A DNA stretch of 64,000 bases from Pseudoalteromonas umbrosa (GTDB lineage Bacteria > Pseudomonadota > Gammaproteobacteria > Enterobacterales > Alteromonadaceae): positions 311,416 through 375,415 of the forward strand of contig NZ_JASJUU010000007.1 of NCBI RefSeq assembly GCF_030125375.1. The letters are read 5' to 3'. Positions within the stretch are counted from its first letter, which is position 1. Each line of letters opens with the position of its first letter. The notes beneath the pieces are model-generated. The model searched no databases, was not told the origin of the DNA, and worked only from the letters and a program-made list of their open reading frames with translations. This document shows positions 26,957 to 35,723 of this stretch, in pieces. The position numbers and the translations under genes are program-made.

Positions 26957-29410
26957 ATGAAATTTAAGTCCGCGGTCACTTTACTCTTTTCCGCAATAGC
27001 TACGCAACTCAGCGCAGCGCCAATCGATCCTCAGAACATACAATTTATTGGTCCGATTGGTCAAAATATTCAAACTAAGCCGCATCATACTGGCCACCAA
27101 TCAGCCATAGTCAATACGCTAATCAATAAACTCAGTGCAGATAGCCCATCATTAGAGGTATTTGGTGAGCAAGTTAAGTGGCAACCACTTGCTGATGTCA
27201 ATGCGTTAACAATGGGTGGACTACAGGCACTCAAACTTGAGTTTTCTACATCACGATTTGTACAAGGTAAACTGACTTTAGCAGGTATTGAGAAAGCTCA
27301 TGTATTTTTAAATGGTCAACAGCTTGATGGAAAAAGCGCTTATCAGCTCAATGCTGTGACTGGCGACCACCAACTACTTATCGTCGCAGAGCAAGTCAGT
27401 GACTGGAAAAAAGTAGCGGTTGATTTTACTGGCACAGCAGAACACGACCAACTTAACTTTACCAGTAAAAGCACAAAGGCACTCTCTGCCAAGCAACTTT
27501 TCGATGCACCGACAATCAGTGCAATCTCTGTCTCTCCTGATGCAAATTACTATGTTGCCACACAACAGCATTATCAGGATAACAAAGGCAATGCCGCACT
27601 GCGTGATACCGTACTTTACAATGAAGATGGTGACATTATTTATCGCCTAAACGGAGTGAGAGCTAACGCAGTAAGCTGGAGAGCGGACTCTAAAGTTGCG
27701 GTCTTTGTACAAAACAAGCAGTTAAAAACGCTCGATATTAAAACCCTGAAAGAAACCGTCATCGCGGAAGATTTAGATGGAGCCAGCGGGTTTAAATACT
27801 TTAATGACAATACCTTAATATTTTCATGGACAAAAACAGCCCCTAAAGGTGATAAAATTGTAAAACATTACAAAGGGTTAGAAGACCGCTGGTCATACGC
27901 ACGGAATATTACCCAAGTGTATTTAATGGATATCAGCACGGGGCTTATTCAAGCTGTGACTGAACATGATCTCAGCCACTCCCTGAAAGATTTTGACGCC
28001 AAAAATAACCGCATTCTGGCCACTCGCTCACCAAAATATTATGCTGCACCAGCACACTACATGACAGAGCTGGTTGAATTTGATCTCAATACAAATAGCA
28101 GCAAAGTACTGGGTCAGTACGGTACTTTTAACGATGCACGTTATGGTAACGATGGCATTTACGTGACCGCGGGTGCCGAATTTGGCAATGGTGCAGGCCG
28201 CGCGCTTGATGAAGGCGTATTGGCAAACAACTATGATACTCAACTCTTTTGGATGAACACCCAAGGCACTGATATAAAAGCACTTAGCAAAAAGTTTGAT
28301 CCTTCTATTGAGTCATTCAAAGTCCTTAACAATGGTGACCTTGTACTAAAAGCGGTAGATGAAGATCGCAAAAAACTGTATTTATTTGATGAAAGTAAAA
28401 ACAAATTCAAATCGCTAAAAACTAAAATGGACGTTGTCGACAAGTACAGTGTCGCTGATAAGCGCAGCCCTGTCGTCATTGCGGCTGGTACTACGGCATC
28501 AACACCGCAAAAGTTAGTGCAATTAAATGTGAAAAACAATCGTGTAAGCACACTTTGGGACTCTCAGCCAATCGCTTATAAACAAGCTGAAATTGCAACA
28601 CTTGAAGAGTTTAACTTCACTAATTCAGCTGGCACTGAAATTAAAGGTCGTGTCTATATCCCGCACGGCTTAGATAAAAATAAGCAGCACCCAGCACTTA
28701 TTTACTACTATGGCGGTACATCTCCGGTTTCTCGCGGGTTTACGGGCCGTTACCCATTTAATTTCTGGGCGACCAACGGCTATGTTGTTTACGTATTACA
28801 ACCATCAGGTGCAACAGGTTTTGGTCAAGACTTCTCAGCAAAACATGTCAATGACTGGGGCAACAGAGCAGCTGATGACATCATTGAAGGCACCAACGCA
28901 TTCTTAGACGCTTATCAGTTTGTTGATAAAAAACGTTTGGGTAACCTAGGTGCCTCTTATGGTGGCTTTATGACGATGACTTTGGCGACCAAAACTGACA
29001 TGTTCAGCGCATCGATTTCACATGCAGGTATTTCTAACCTAACGTCTTATTGGGGTCACGGTTGGTGGGGCTACCTATACTCAGCTGAGGCATCAAAGCA
29101 CAGCTACCCTTGGAATAACAGCAAGCTTTACAGCCAACAAAGCCCTGTATTCAATGCTGACAAAGTAAAAACGCCATTACTATTGATCCATGGTGATGCT
29201 GACGTCAACGTCCCAGTTGGCGAAAGTCATATTATGTACACAGCGCTAAAAATGTTAAATCAAGACGTCGAGCTGATTGAATATAAAGGTGCAGATCATC
29301 AAATCTTCGCCAGAGACCGTCGTTTCCAATGGTGGGACACTATGCTCGCTTACTTTGATAAGCACCTAAAAGATGAGCCACAGTGGTGGCAACACATGTA
29401 TGGTAAATAA
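26957..29410 (+). CDS. Secreted S9 family prolyl oligopeptidase-like peptidase
   Basis: Exported serine peptidase of 817 residues. A signal peptide (1-21, ending LSAAP) is followed by an N-terminal beta region and propeller (about 160-530) and a C-terminal alpha/beta-hydrolase domain (about 560-815). The catalytic serine lies in GASYGGFM, the aspartate in HGDADVNVP and the histidine in GADHQIF, so the triad is complete. Such enzymes release dipeptides from peptide N-termini or cut short peptides; many marine bacteria use them to feed on protein. It has its own terminator and is monocistronic. A second, different S9 peptidase lies at 49.4 kb. Confidence 0.9.
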   Translation: MKFKSAVTLLFSAIATQLSAAPIDPQNIQFIGPIGQNIQTKPHHTGHQSAIVNTLINKLSADSPSLEVFGEQVKWQPLADVNALTMGGLQALKLEFSTSRFVQGKLTLAGIEKAHVFLNGQQLDGKSAYQLNAVTGDHQLLIVAEQVSDWKKVAVDFTGTAEHDQLNFTSKSTKALSAKQLFDAPTISAISVSPDANYYVATQQHYQDNKGNAALRDTVLYNEDGDIIYRLNGVRANAVSWRADSKVAVFVQNKQLKTLDIKTLKETVIAEDLDGASGFKYFNDNTLIFSWTKTAPKGDKIVKHYKGLEDRWSYARNITQVYLMDISTGLIQAVTEHDLSHSLKDFDAKNNRILATRSPKYYAAPAHYMTELVEFDLNTNSSKVLGQYGTFNDARYGNDGIYVTAGAEFGNGAGRALDEGVLANNYDTQLFWMNTQGTDIKALSKKFDPSIESFKVLNNGDLVLKAVDEDRKKLYLFDESKNKFKSLKTKMDVVDKYSVADKRSPVVIAAGTTASTPQKLVQLNVKNNRVSTLWDSQPIAYKQAEIATLEEFNFTNSAGTEIKGRVYIPHGLDKNKQHPALIYYYGGTSPVSRGFTGRYPFNFWATNGYVVYVLQPSGATGFGQDFSAKHVNDWGNRAADDIIEGTNAFLDAYQFVDKKRLGNLGASYGGFMTMTLATKTDMFSASISHAGISNLTSYWGHGWWGYLYSAEASKHSYPWNNSKLYSQQSPVFNADKVKTPLLLIHGDADVNVPVGESHIMYTALKMLNQDVELIEYKGADHQIFARDRRFQWWDTMLAYFDKHLKDEPQWWQHMYGK

Positions 29411-29417
29411 AATCTTG

Positions 29418-29446
29418 TAGCAGCACTTTAGTGCTGCTATTTTTTT
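29418..29446 (+). terminator. Terminator of the S9 peptidase gene
   Basis: TAGCAGCACT / AGTGCTGCTA stem followed by a run of seven T, eight bases after the stop codon. Confidence 0.92.
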
Positions 29447-29569
29447 ATGTGCAAGTAATAAAAAGCTAGAACTATTTCATTATTTTTAAAAAGTGACTAA
29501 ATAGCATACAAATTACTGTCGTATTTCATTAGAGTTTTTATATAAAAATAGATAACTTAGGGTTCTCAG

Positions 29570-29583
29570 CCGAGAATTCTCGG
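29570..29583. promoter_or_regulatory. 14-bp perfect palindrome upstream of an OmpR-type regulator
   Basis: CCGAGAATTCTCGG, 41 bases before the start of the regulator gene. A perfect palindrome in an otherwise AT-rich leader suggests a dimer-binding operator; autoregulation is possible but not shown. Confidence 0.45.
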
Positions 29584-29623
29584 TGCTAAGATAAAGATTA
29601 ATTATTGAATAAGTTTCGAGACC

Positions 29624-30328
29624 ATGAGCATAAACGTATTGTTAGTCGAGGACGATGAGTTACTGACTAAAAGAGTCGAAAGTCACTTTGCACAAACGGA
29701 GTTTCATATCACTGTTGATAATACCGGTGCTCGAACCCTAGAGCACGTGCAGGAGCATGCCCAAAAAGGCACGCCATTTATGATGGCTATCATTGATATA
29801 GTATTGCCAGCCACCGACGGCCTGCAACTAGCTAAGGAACTTAATACATTAACCGATCTCGGTGTCATTATGTTGTCTAGCCGAGATTCGCAAGCAGACC
29901 GCATCGCAGGTTTAGCGCAAGGTGCTGACGACTATGTCTGCAAACCAGTCGATTTATTAGAACTTGAATTGCGTATGCGCGCACTTTATAAACGTTTAGC
30001 TGGCGCACGTAATGAAGATGAATCCGAAGAGTTCATCGAATATGCAGACTTCAAATTGCACCCTGACAACCGTACTTTGATCAACCCAAATGGCGATGAA
30101 GCGCGGCTCACCGAAGCAGAACATAAAGTACTTATCTGTCTCATTGCCAATGCGGGTAAAGCCACCTCTCGCGCAAAGATCTCTGAGGATATAGGTCAGC
30201 CAGATTGGAGCCCAAGCGATCGTACTGTGGATGTATTAATAGGCAGACTTCGCAAAAAGCTGGGTGATGAAAAAGATCAAAAACGCATCGTTACTGTGCG
30301 TGGTAAAGGATATATGCTATCCACTTAG
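29624..30328 (+). CDS. OmpR/PhoB-type response regulator
   Basis: Cytoplasmic two-component regulator, 234 residues. The receiver domain (1-120) shows the acidic pair VEDDE at 8-12, the phospho-acceptor D58 in IIDIVLPATDG and the conserved lysine in CKPVDLLEL. The winged-helix domain (about 135-232) has LTEAEHKVL, then DRTVDVLIGRLRKKLGD and the closing hairpin VRGKGYML. No histidine kinase gene is next to it; the following gene, comM, is convergent and overlaps its stop by four bases. It is therefore an orphan whose signal is unknown. Confidence 0.93.
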   Translation: MSINVLLVEDDELLTKRVESHFAQTEFHITVDNTGARTLEHVQEHAQKGTPFMMAIIDIVLPATDGLQLAKELNTLTDLGVIMLSSRDSQADRIAGLAQGADDYVCKPVDLLELELRMRALYKRLAGARNEDESEEFIEYADFKLHPDNRTLINPNGDEARLTEAEHKVLICLIANAGKATSRAKISEDIGQPDWSPSDRTVDVLIGRLRKKLGDEKDQKRIVTVRGKGYMLST

Positions 30329-31836
30329 CGTGTAAGTTGTGAAAGCAGGCGCTCAAATGCACGATAGCTAAGCGCCTCTTTTAAGTCCGTCAGCATGATA
30401 TCTTGATGTCTATTCAGATCGGCTATGGTACGCGCAACTTTAACCACTCTATGGTAAGAACGTGGCGATAGATGCAGTTTTTCAGTCGCTTTTGCTAAAT
30501 AGTCTGCAACCCCATCCAATAACACACAATACCTGTCTAACTCTTTACTTGAAAGCTGTGCATTGTCTTTACCTTGACGGCTAAGCGCAACCAACCGCGC
30601 CTGCTCAACCCGCCCTCGAATACAGGCGCTACTCTCAGCTTCTGCTTTTGACTGCAGTTCAGCAGTACTTAGCCTTGGTAACTCAATTTGCAAGTCAATA
30701 CGGTCGATAAAGGGACCGGACACCTTGCTCAAATAGCGCAATACTTGCTCCGGTGTGGAACGCTTATCGTTGTGGCACCCTGTAGGACTTGGATTTAACG
30801 CCGCAATAAGTTGGAATCGCGCGGGAAAGTCCACTTGCTGGGCAGCTCTGGAAATATTCACCATGCCCGTTTCCATAGGCTCCCTTAAAGAGTCTAAAAC
30901 TTTGCGTTCATACTCAGGTAATTCATCCAAGAATAAAATGCCATTGTGTGCCAGAGAAATCTCCCCTGGTTTAGGCGTAGATGACCCGCCGACTAAAGCG
31001 ACAGCAGAGCATGTGTGGTGTGGAGAACGAAAGGGCCGTTGACGCCATTGAGATGGGTCAATATTTTTACCGATGAGAGAATAAACCGACGCAGTTTCCA
31101 ACGCTTGGTCAATTTGCATAGGCGGCATAATTGTAGGCATGCGCTGGGCTAACATAGACTTTCCAGTACCTGGCGGACCCAAAAATAAAACATTGTGTCC
31201 ACCTGCTGCAGCAATTTCTAACACGCGCTTTGCAACCGCTTGGCCTTTGACTTCATTCATATCAATATGGGCGCTAAATTGATCTTCATCGGAGCACTCC
31301 ATATGTTCATCAAAAGGCAACGCTTGCTGGCCGCCTAAATCCAACCATACATCTCGCAAACTCAACACGGACTTGCGTACACCGCTTGATACCAAGCTGG
31401 CCATCATTTGATTTGCTTTAGGAATATAACAACAACGCTGTGCATTCGCCGCCGCAATTAAAGCGGGAATAATCGCCGTCACCTCTCGGATCTCGCCTGT
31501 CAGTGCAAGCTCACCGTAAAATTCATAACCCTCTGTTTGAGTATGATTAAGCTGCCCAGACGCCACGATAATGCCAATCGCAATGGCCAAGTCATATCTT
31601 CCCCCTTGCTTTGGTAAATCTGCTGGGGCCAAATTAACGGTAATACGTTGCTCAGGAAATAAAAAGTGACAATGGGCTAATGCACAGCGCACTCGCTCCT
31701 TAGACTCTTTAACGGACGCTTCTGGTAAGCCAACAATATTAAAGGCGGGTAAACCATTACTTAGATGAACTTCAACCGTGACAAGGGGCGCATCCACCCC
31801 CACTTGTGCACGTGTATAAATTTTTGCTAACGACAT
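30325..31836 (-). CDS. comM: ComM/YifB family AAA+ helicase
   Basis: Mg-chelatase-like AAA+ protein; in naturally competent bacteria ComM is a branch-migration helicase that helps integrate incoming DNA. A Lon-like N-terminal domain (about 1-170) contains NLAPADLPKQGGRYDLAIA, followed by the ATPase core with Walker A LGPPGTGKS, Walker B ILFLDELPEY and the C-terminal Mg-chelatase region LSPRSYHRVVKVARTIADL. About 503 residues, normal. ATG 31836 is preferred over a GTG four codons earlier because a GAG-rich site lies upstream. Presence does not prove competence, since yifB is widespread. Confidence 0.93.
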   Translation of the reverse strand: MSLAKIYTRAQVGVDAPLVTVEVHLSNGLPAFNIVGLPEASVKESKERVRCALAHCHFLFPEQRITVNLAPADLPKQGGRYDLAIAIGIIVASGQLNHTQTEGYEFYGELALTGEIREVTAIIPALIAAANAQRCCYIPKANQMMASLVSSGVRKSVLSLRDVWLDLGGQQALPFDEHMECSDEDQFSAHIDMNEVKGQAVAKRVLEIAAAGGHNVLFLGPPGTGKSMLAQRMPTIMPPMQIDQALETASVYSLIGKNIDPSQWRQRPFRSPHHTCSAVALVGGSSTPKPGEISLAHNGILFLDELPEYERKVLDSLREPMETGMVNISRAAQQVDFPARFQLIAALNPSPTGCHNDKRSTPEQVLRYLSKVSGPFIDRIDLQIELPRLSTAELQSKAEAESSACIRGRVEQARLVALSRQGKDNAQLSSKELDRYCVLLDGVADYLAKATEKLHLSPRSYHRVVKVARTIADLNRHQDIMLTDLKEALSYRAFERLLSQLTR

Positions 31837-31881
31837 CCATTGTCTCACAGTTAATTGATAAGCAACCTAATTGAACGCCGA

Positions 31882-31918
31882 TTTACCCAACTGCCTTTTA
31901 CAGTGAGGCAGGGGTAAA
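31882..31918 (-). terminator. Hairpin between the TRIC-type gene and comM
   Basis: TTTACCC, AA bulge, CTGCCT pairing with AGGCAG, GGGTAAA around a 9-base loop. It starts directly after the stop codon at 31920. A T tract is missing on the minus strand, so termination may be partial. Confidence 0.45.
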
Positions 31919-31919
31919 C

Positions 31920-32534
31920 CTAAGAATTATATTTAAAAACATGTAGCACCAAATTCCATCTAATTGCCGCCAGACGTAACAACAAGATAGTCAACATCGA
32001 CACCACCATAGTGACTTCTAGGGGCACTTCAAAGTGTGTTAGCTGAGTATATATAATCCCACCGATAATGCAGGTAATGGCATACAGCTCGCCTTTTAAC
32101 AACATTGGCATCTCATCAGCTAACACATCTCGGATCACGCCACCAAAGCACCCAGTTAACACACCCATTATGATCACCGTTGTATCTGGCATTGCCAAGC
32201 TCATAGCTTTTTGCATGCCCATCACTGCAAAAAATGCCAGTCCGAATGCATCAGCAACCAGTAGACGCTGCTTTGGCACTATTTTTTGTCGATTAAGCCA
32301 CCAAATGCATAAAATTACAGCACTAAAAATAGCAATAAAATAGCTACTATCATGGAGCCAAAATACGGGAGTATCTAAAATCATATCTCGTATTGTGCCA
32401 CCACCAATACCGGTTACAGTTGCCAGCACCACCACGCCAAATCCATCCATATGCTTACGGTGTGCCAACAAAGTACCTGAAATGGCAAAGACCATAACAC
32501 CCAGTAAATCAAACCAGTGATATAGTTCAGTCAT
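31920..32534 (-). CDS. TRIC-type (YadS/UPF0126) membrane channel family protein
   Basis: Inner-membrane protein of 204 residues made of two repeated three-helix UPF0126 units plus one extra helix. The glycine-rich FAISGTLLA and GIGGGTIRDMIL in the first repeat and FAVMGMQKA and GCFGGVIRDVLADEMP in the second are the family hallmarks. Bacterial TRIC proteins form trimeric potassium-type cation channels; others have been tied to glycine uptake. It is upstream of comM on the same strand, but a hairpin separates them. Confidence 0.9.
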   Translation of the reverse strand: MTELYHWFDLLGVMVFAISGTLLAHRKHMDGFGVVVLATVTGIGGGTIRDMILDTPVFWLHDSSYFIAIFSAVILCIWWLNRQKIVPKQRLLVADAFGLAFFAVMGMQKAMSLAMPDTTVIIMGVLTGCFGGVIRDVLADEMPMLLKGELYAITCIIGGIIYTQLTHFEVPLEVTMVVSMLTILLLRLAAIRWNLVLHVFKYNS

Positions 32535-32632
32535 ACGCGCTTATCATCAATAACAGTAAAACCTAAATGGTAACTGACATCATCAATGCGCGCCAAGTAT
32601 AAAAACCGCTTCACTCAGTAAAGCCTCCATGC

Positions 32633-32774
32633 GTATCACTCTTATCTTAGCAATCCATTGCCTTGATCGAACATAAAATGGGTCACCCAATTACGGACAG
32701 TTTGGCCACCCTCCCGTTCCCACACTATTCGCCCTAAAACCTGTACAATCAATAAAAATAGGGAAGAGTGATAC
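32633..32774. repeat. Small element with 11-bp terminal inverted repeats (MITE-like)
   Basis: GTATCACTCTT at 32633-32643 is exactly inverted as AAGAGTGATAC at 32764-32774. The 142-bp unit has no credible gene of its own. A third related string, TATCAAGAGTCACACTCTT, begins at 32814. No target-site duplication is obvious, so a mobile origin is only a possibility. Confidence 0.35.
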
Positions 32775-33026
32775 TCTCAGCAAGCGAGTGCTGCGTTTCA
32801 GCTAACGCAGTTGTATCAAGAGTCACACTCTTGGTGTTTACTTCACTTCGCTCACTGGCGACAAAATTAGCAGGGGTGTTGGGAATTTTTCTTGCCAAAT
32901 ACAGAGCCTAAAAAATCAAAGAAATAATAAAATTAATACTTTAAGAAAAACGTGGATGTACAGATTAGATAAATAAAATAATTAATTTTGAATTTAATTC
33001 GAGTGATGAAACAACTACATTGCCTC

Positions 33027-33051
33027 TGCCGGAGAGCAAGATACTCCGGCA
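33027..33051 (-). terminator. Hairpin after the M14 peptidase gene
   Basis: TGCCGGAG / CTCCGGCA, 8-bp GC-rich stem with a 9-base loop, 13 bases past the stop codon. It is not followed by a T tract. Confidence 0.5.
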
Positions 33052-33063
33052 TCAATTTGGCTG

Positions 33064-35649
33064 TTACTCCTCTGCACAAAAATACAGAGTGACGGGCTCT
33101 GAATAATTAGGAACATCGTCATAACTGAACACCGCATAATATTTACTGAGCTTTGCATTACCAAAATTATCTAATGTATATGCGTCTTTTCCGCCATACA
33201 ACTTAACGCCATCAAACGGAGAACGTGGTGGATGAAATCGATTGCGTACTACAAAACAACCGACAAAATCGTCATCCTCAGGATTCTCCCACATTAACTT
33301 CACCACTCCCCCTTCTGTCTGAGCAGATAGATTTCGCGGTGCAGACACGGCCTGTTTGCGTCGCGAGATATAGTTGATTTTAAGCTGAGCAGGGTGTTGA
33401 TCCTGACATGCAGTCCAATTAACTAAAGCATTGGTTGCTTGTGATTCTGAGGTTGCACGAATGATAAAGTAAAAGGGCGTATGTGCCTGATGCAGGCGCT
33501 CTAAAGCCTGTAAACTATAACTATCAAATATAAAGTGATGCTCAGCACGCTCACGCAACTGCTCATTACTCACTTCATAGCCGATATACTCTATTTTTTG
33601 ACGCTGCTTAACCGCTTGGAAATCTACATCTTGCAGCTCTACAAGCTCAATCGTAAAGCGAACATCCTTGGCACTGGCAATACTGTTACAACTGCGCAGT
33701 GTCAAACATGCTTGAGTAAACACTGTTTTTTCGACAGGCAAATCGGCGTTTAAAGCAAACGCCATTTGCCCATAAACAATTTCTCCTTGCTCATCAAAAC
33801 CAGAGGCAAGCCTATCCGCGACAACCGCATCTTTGTAAATCGTATTACAGCGAGTTGGTGCCAAAGTTAGCTGCTGCTCAGGGACCTGATAAACCAATTC
33901 CAAATTGGGACGGTAATGTAAGCCACTGCCAAAAGGACCGTAACCAATGTCAAATTGCATCACCTGAGAGTCATTGCCGATGGGCAGTGTTTTAGGACCT
34001 TGCAAGCGCAGCAATAAACTCTTTTGTGTAATCAACGAATTTAGTAAAGTGCGCTCTACCCCATTGAGCTGCCACTTCATCCAAATCCCTTGCGTCATCT
34101 TATCTGATTCAAAGGTCTGCCCTAATGTGTGCAGAGGCCTAGCTTCACTGACAGCTTGATAATCATAGATATCTACAATCTCATTTGGGTCAATAATGGA
34201 CACTGACCACTCACCATATTGCTCAATTTTAGCCGCTACACGGTTCATTGGGTAAAGCGAAAATTCAGCGCGTTCAATATTAGCGCCAACAGGTAGAGTG
34301 CTTAAATCAAACTGCACCACGCCAAGGCTCACCCCCCGTTTCTTATCAACCCCAATAAACATCGAGTTATAACCAAAGTGCTCTTTGTTTTTAGACAAAT
34401 AATTCTCGCTCAAATACCCTACATACTCTTTCGCGGGGAATAGTGTCCGCGCACTTTGATGTCGCGCTAAATGCGTTTTTAGCCTGAGCTCAGGGCTAAA
34501 TGGTGATTTAATTTTAGTGACTTTATCTACAGCGCGAATATTATAAAAATAGCTCTGTCCACTGCGCAGCTGTGAGTCTCTAAACGATAAAGACTTGGTA
34601 ATGGCGATTAGACTTTCTTCACCACAAGGACTTTTGTTACTTTCACTGCGATATAGCTCAAAGTAAATATCATCTCTATTGTCGTATTGCCACTCAAGCT
34701 CCACGCCCTCGTGATCGACGCCCTTAATCGTAAAATCGGCTACACGTTGAGGAGCAAGGGGCGAGTAATTTATCGCTTCATTCAAAGCATGTACAATCGC
34801 GGGAATATTTTCCGCAACGCTTTCTGACATATTCTTCATATAATCCGGAATATTCCTTGTCCCCACCTCAACCACAGTGGCAATGATCCCCTTGCGGTAA
34901 TAATATTCACGACCACTGCCATGAATTAGCTGAGCTGGCGGTTTACCGCGATGGATCCCATATTGCCTGCCAGTGACTTTTTTGATCTCATGATTCATGT
35001 TGGCGCACAAAATATTGAGATCAGCCCCTTCGATCTCTACTTCATGGTTAAATTTATGCGCAGGGAAAAACACATTCCCCTGTGAGTGATAATCTAGTGC
35101 GATGCGAATATTGTCATGTTGTTCAACAAAATCCCGGATCGCACAAGTTTCAGGCTCTGAAAAAGCGTGTGGCCCGCCGTAGGTGTTTGAGCCAGTATTT
35201 TGATTACGCATAAATTTGGCATCAAAATTACGATTCAAGTCCACACCATAAGTACCATCGCCATTATTGCGACGGTTTTTTCGCCAAAATGAAAAGTGAT
35301 TTCGTGAATACTCAAAGCCATCTGGATTTAAGCAAGGCACCATATACAAGGTATTACGGGTCAGCGCTGTTTGCAGCTTTGGATTAAAGCGATAATTTTC
35401 AGTAATATAATGAATAAATTTAAGTGCCAATTCATTTCCTATCCACTCTCTGGCATGAATAGAGCCTGTATACAACAAAGCAGGCTTATCATCCGCATAG
35501 GTCACATCTAAAGACACTGTCACCAACATGATCGGTCGTCCCTCCCATGTTTTGCCAATGCTTTGAAGGCGAATTAAATGTGGGTGTTCACTCATTGCAT
35601 TTTGCAAGGCGTCGATGGTGTCTTGATAGGAAGCATATTGAATTTTCAT
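33064..35649 (-). CDS. M14 zinc metallocarboxypeptidase with Fn3 and DNRLRE-like domains, no signal peptide
   Basis: Large M14 peptidase of 861 residues. The catalytic domain (about 1-295) shows zinc ligands H65 and E68 (SIHAREW) and H188 (LDYHSQG), substrate-binding N139-R140 (DLNRNFD) and catalytic E261 (VEVGTR), so it should be active. A fibronectin type III-like domain (about 305-400), one or two beta-rich DNRLRE-like domains (about 415-590 with FDLSTLPVGANIERAEFSLY, and 600-770) and a last Fn3-like domain (about 775-855) follow. The N-terminus MKIQYASYQDTIDAL is not a signal peptide, which is odd for a protein with such extracellular-type modules. It is the last gene of a minus-strand run behind two ATP-grasp ligases (74 bases after the second). 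Confidence 0.88.
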   Translation of the reverse strand: MKIQYASYQDTIDALQNAMSEHPHLIRLQSIGKTWEGRPIMLVTVSLDVTYADDKPALLYTGSIHAREWIGNELALKFIHYITENYRFNPKLQTALTRNTLYMVPCLNPDGFEYSRNHFSFWRKNRRNNGDGTYGVDLNRNFDAKFMRNQNTGSNTYGGPHAFSEPETCAIRDFVEQHDNIRIALDYHSQGNVFFPAHKFNHEVEIEGADLNILCANMNHEIKKVTGRQYGIHRGKPPAQLIHGSGREYYYRKGIIATVVEVGTRNIPDYMKNMSESVAENIPAIVHALNEAINYSPLAPQRVADFTIKGVDHEGVELEWQYDNRDDIYFELYRSESNKSPCGEESLIAITKSLSFRDSQLRSGQSYFYNIRAVDKVTKIKSPFSPELRLKTHLARHQSARTLFPAKEYVGYLSENYLSKNKEHFGYNSMFIGVDKKRGVSLGVVQFDLSTLPVGANIERAEFSLYPMNRVAAKIEQYGEWSVSIIDPNEIVDIYDYQAVSEARPLHTLGQTFESDKMTQGIWMKWQLNGVERTLLNSLITQKSLLLRLQGPKTLPIGNDSQVMQFDIGYGPFGSGLHYRPNLELVYQVPEQQLTLAPTRCNTIYKDAVVADRLASGFDEQGEIVYGQMAFALNADLPVEKTVFTQACLTLRSCNSIASAKDVRFTIELVELQDVDFQAVKQRQKIEYIGYEVSNEQLRERAEHHFIFDSYSLQALERLHQAHTPFYFIIRATSESQATNALVNWTACQDQHPAQLKINYISRRKQAVSAPRNLSAQTEGGVVKLMWENPEDDDFVGCFVVRNRFHPPRSPFDGVKLYGGKDAYTLDNFGNAKLSKYYAVFSYDDVPNYSEPVTLYFCAEE

Positions 35650-35723
35650 AGCACAGATTTACTCTTAGGGCGGAAAAAGACGGCGGCAAAGCCCCCGTCA
35701 CTAGAAGGATCTCTTTGGTTCAA

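Larger units (their letters stand above)
32535..33063. other. Gene-free region with short inverted-repeat element
   Basis: About 530 bases between the TRIC-type gene and the M14 peptidase. An 11-bp inverted repeat brackets 32633-32774 (separate entry). A minus-strand open stretch of about 46 codons (ending GQTVRNWVTHFMFDQGNGLLR then stop near 32648) lacks a start I trust. A hairpin CTGCGTT / AACGCAG lies at 32791-32810, and the hairpin at 33027 probably ends the M14 transcript. Confidence 0.5.

Noticed and set aside
32791..32810. CTGCGTT / AACGCAG hairpin considered as an integron attC site
   Set aside because: Lacks the paired core sites of attC, and no cassette array or integron integrase is present.
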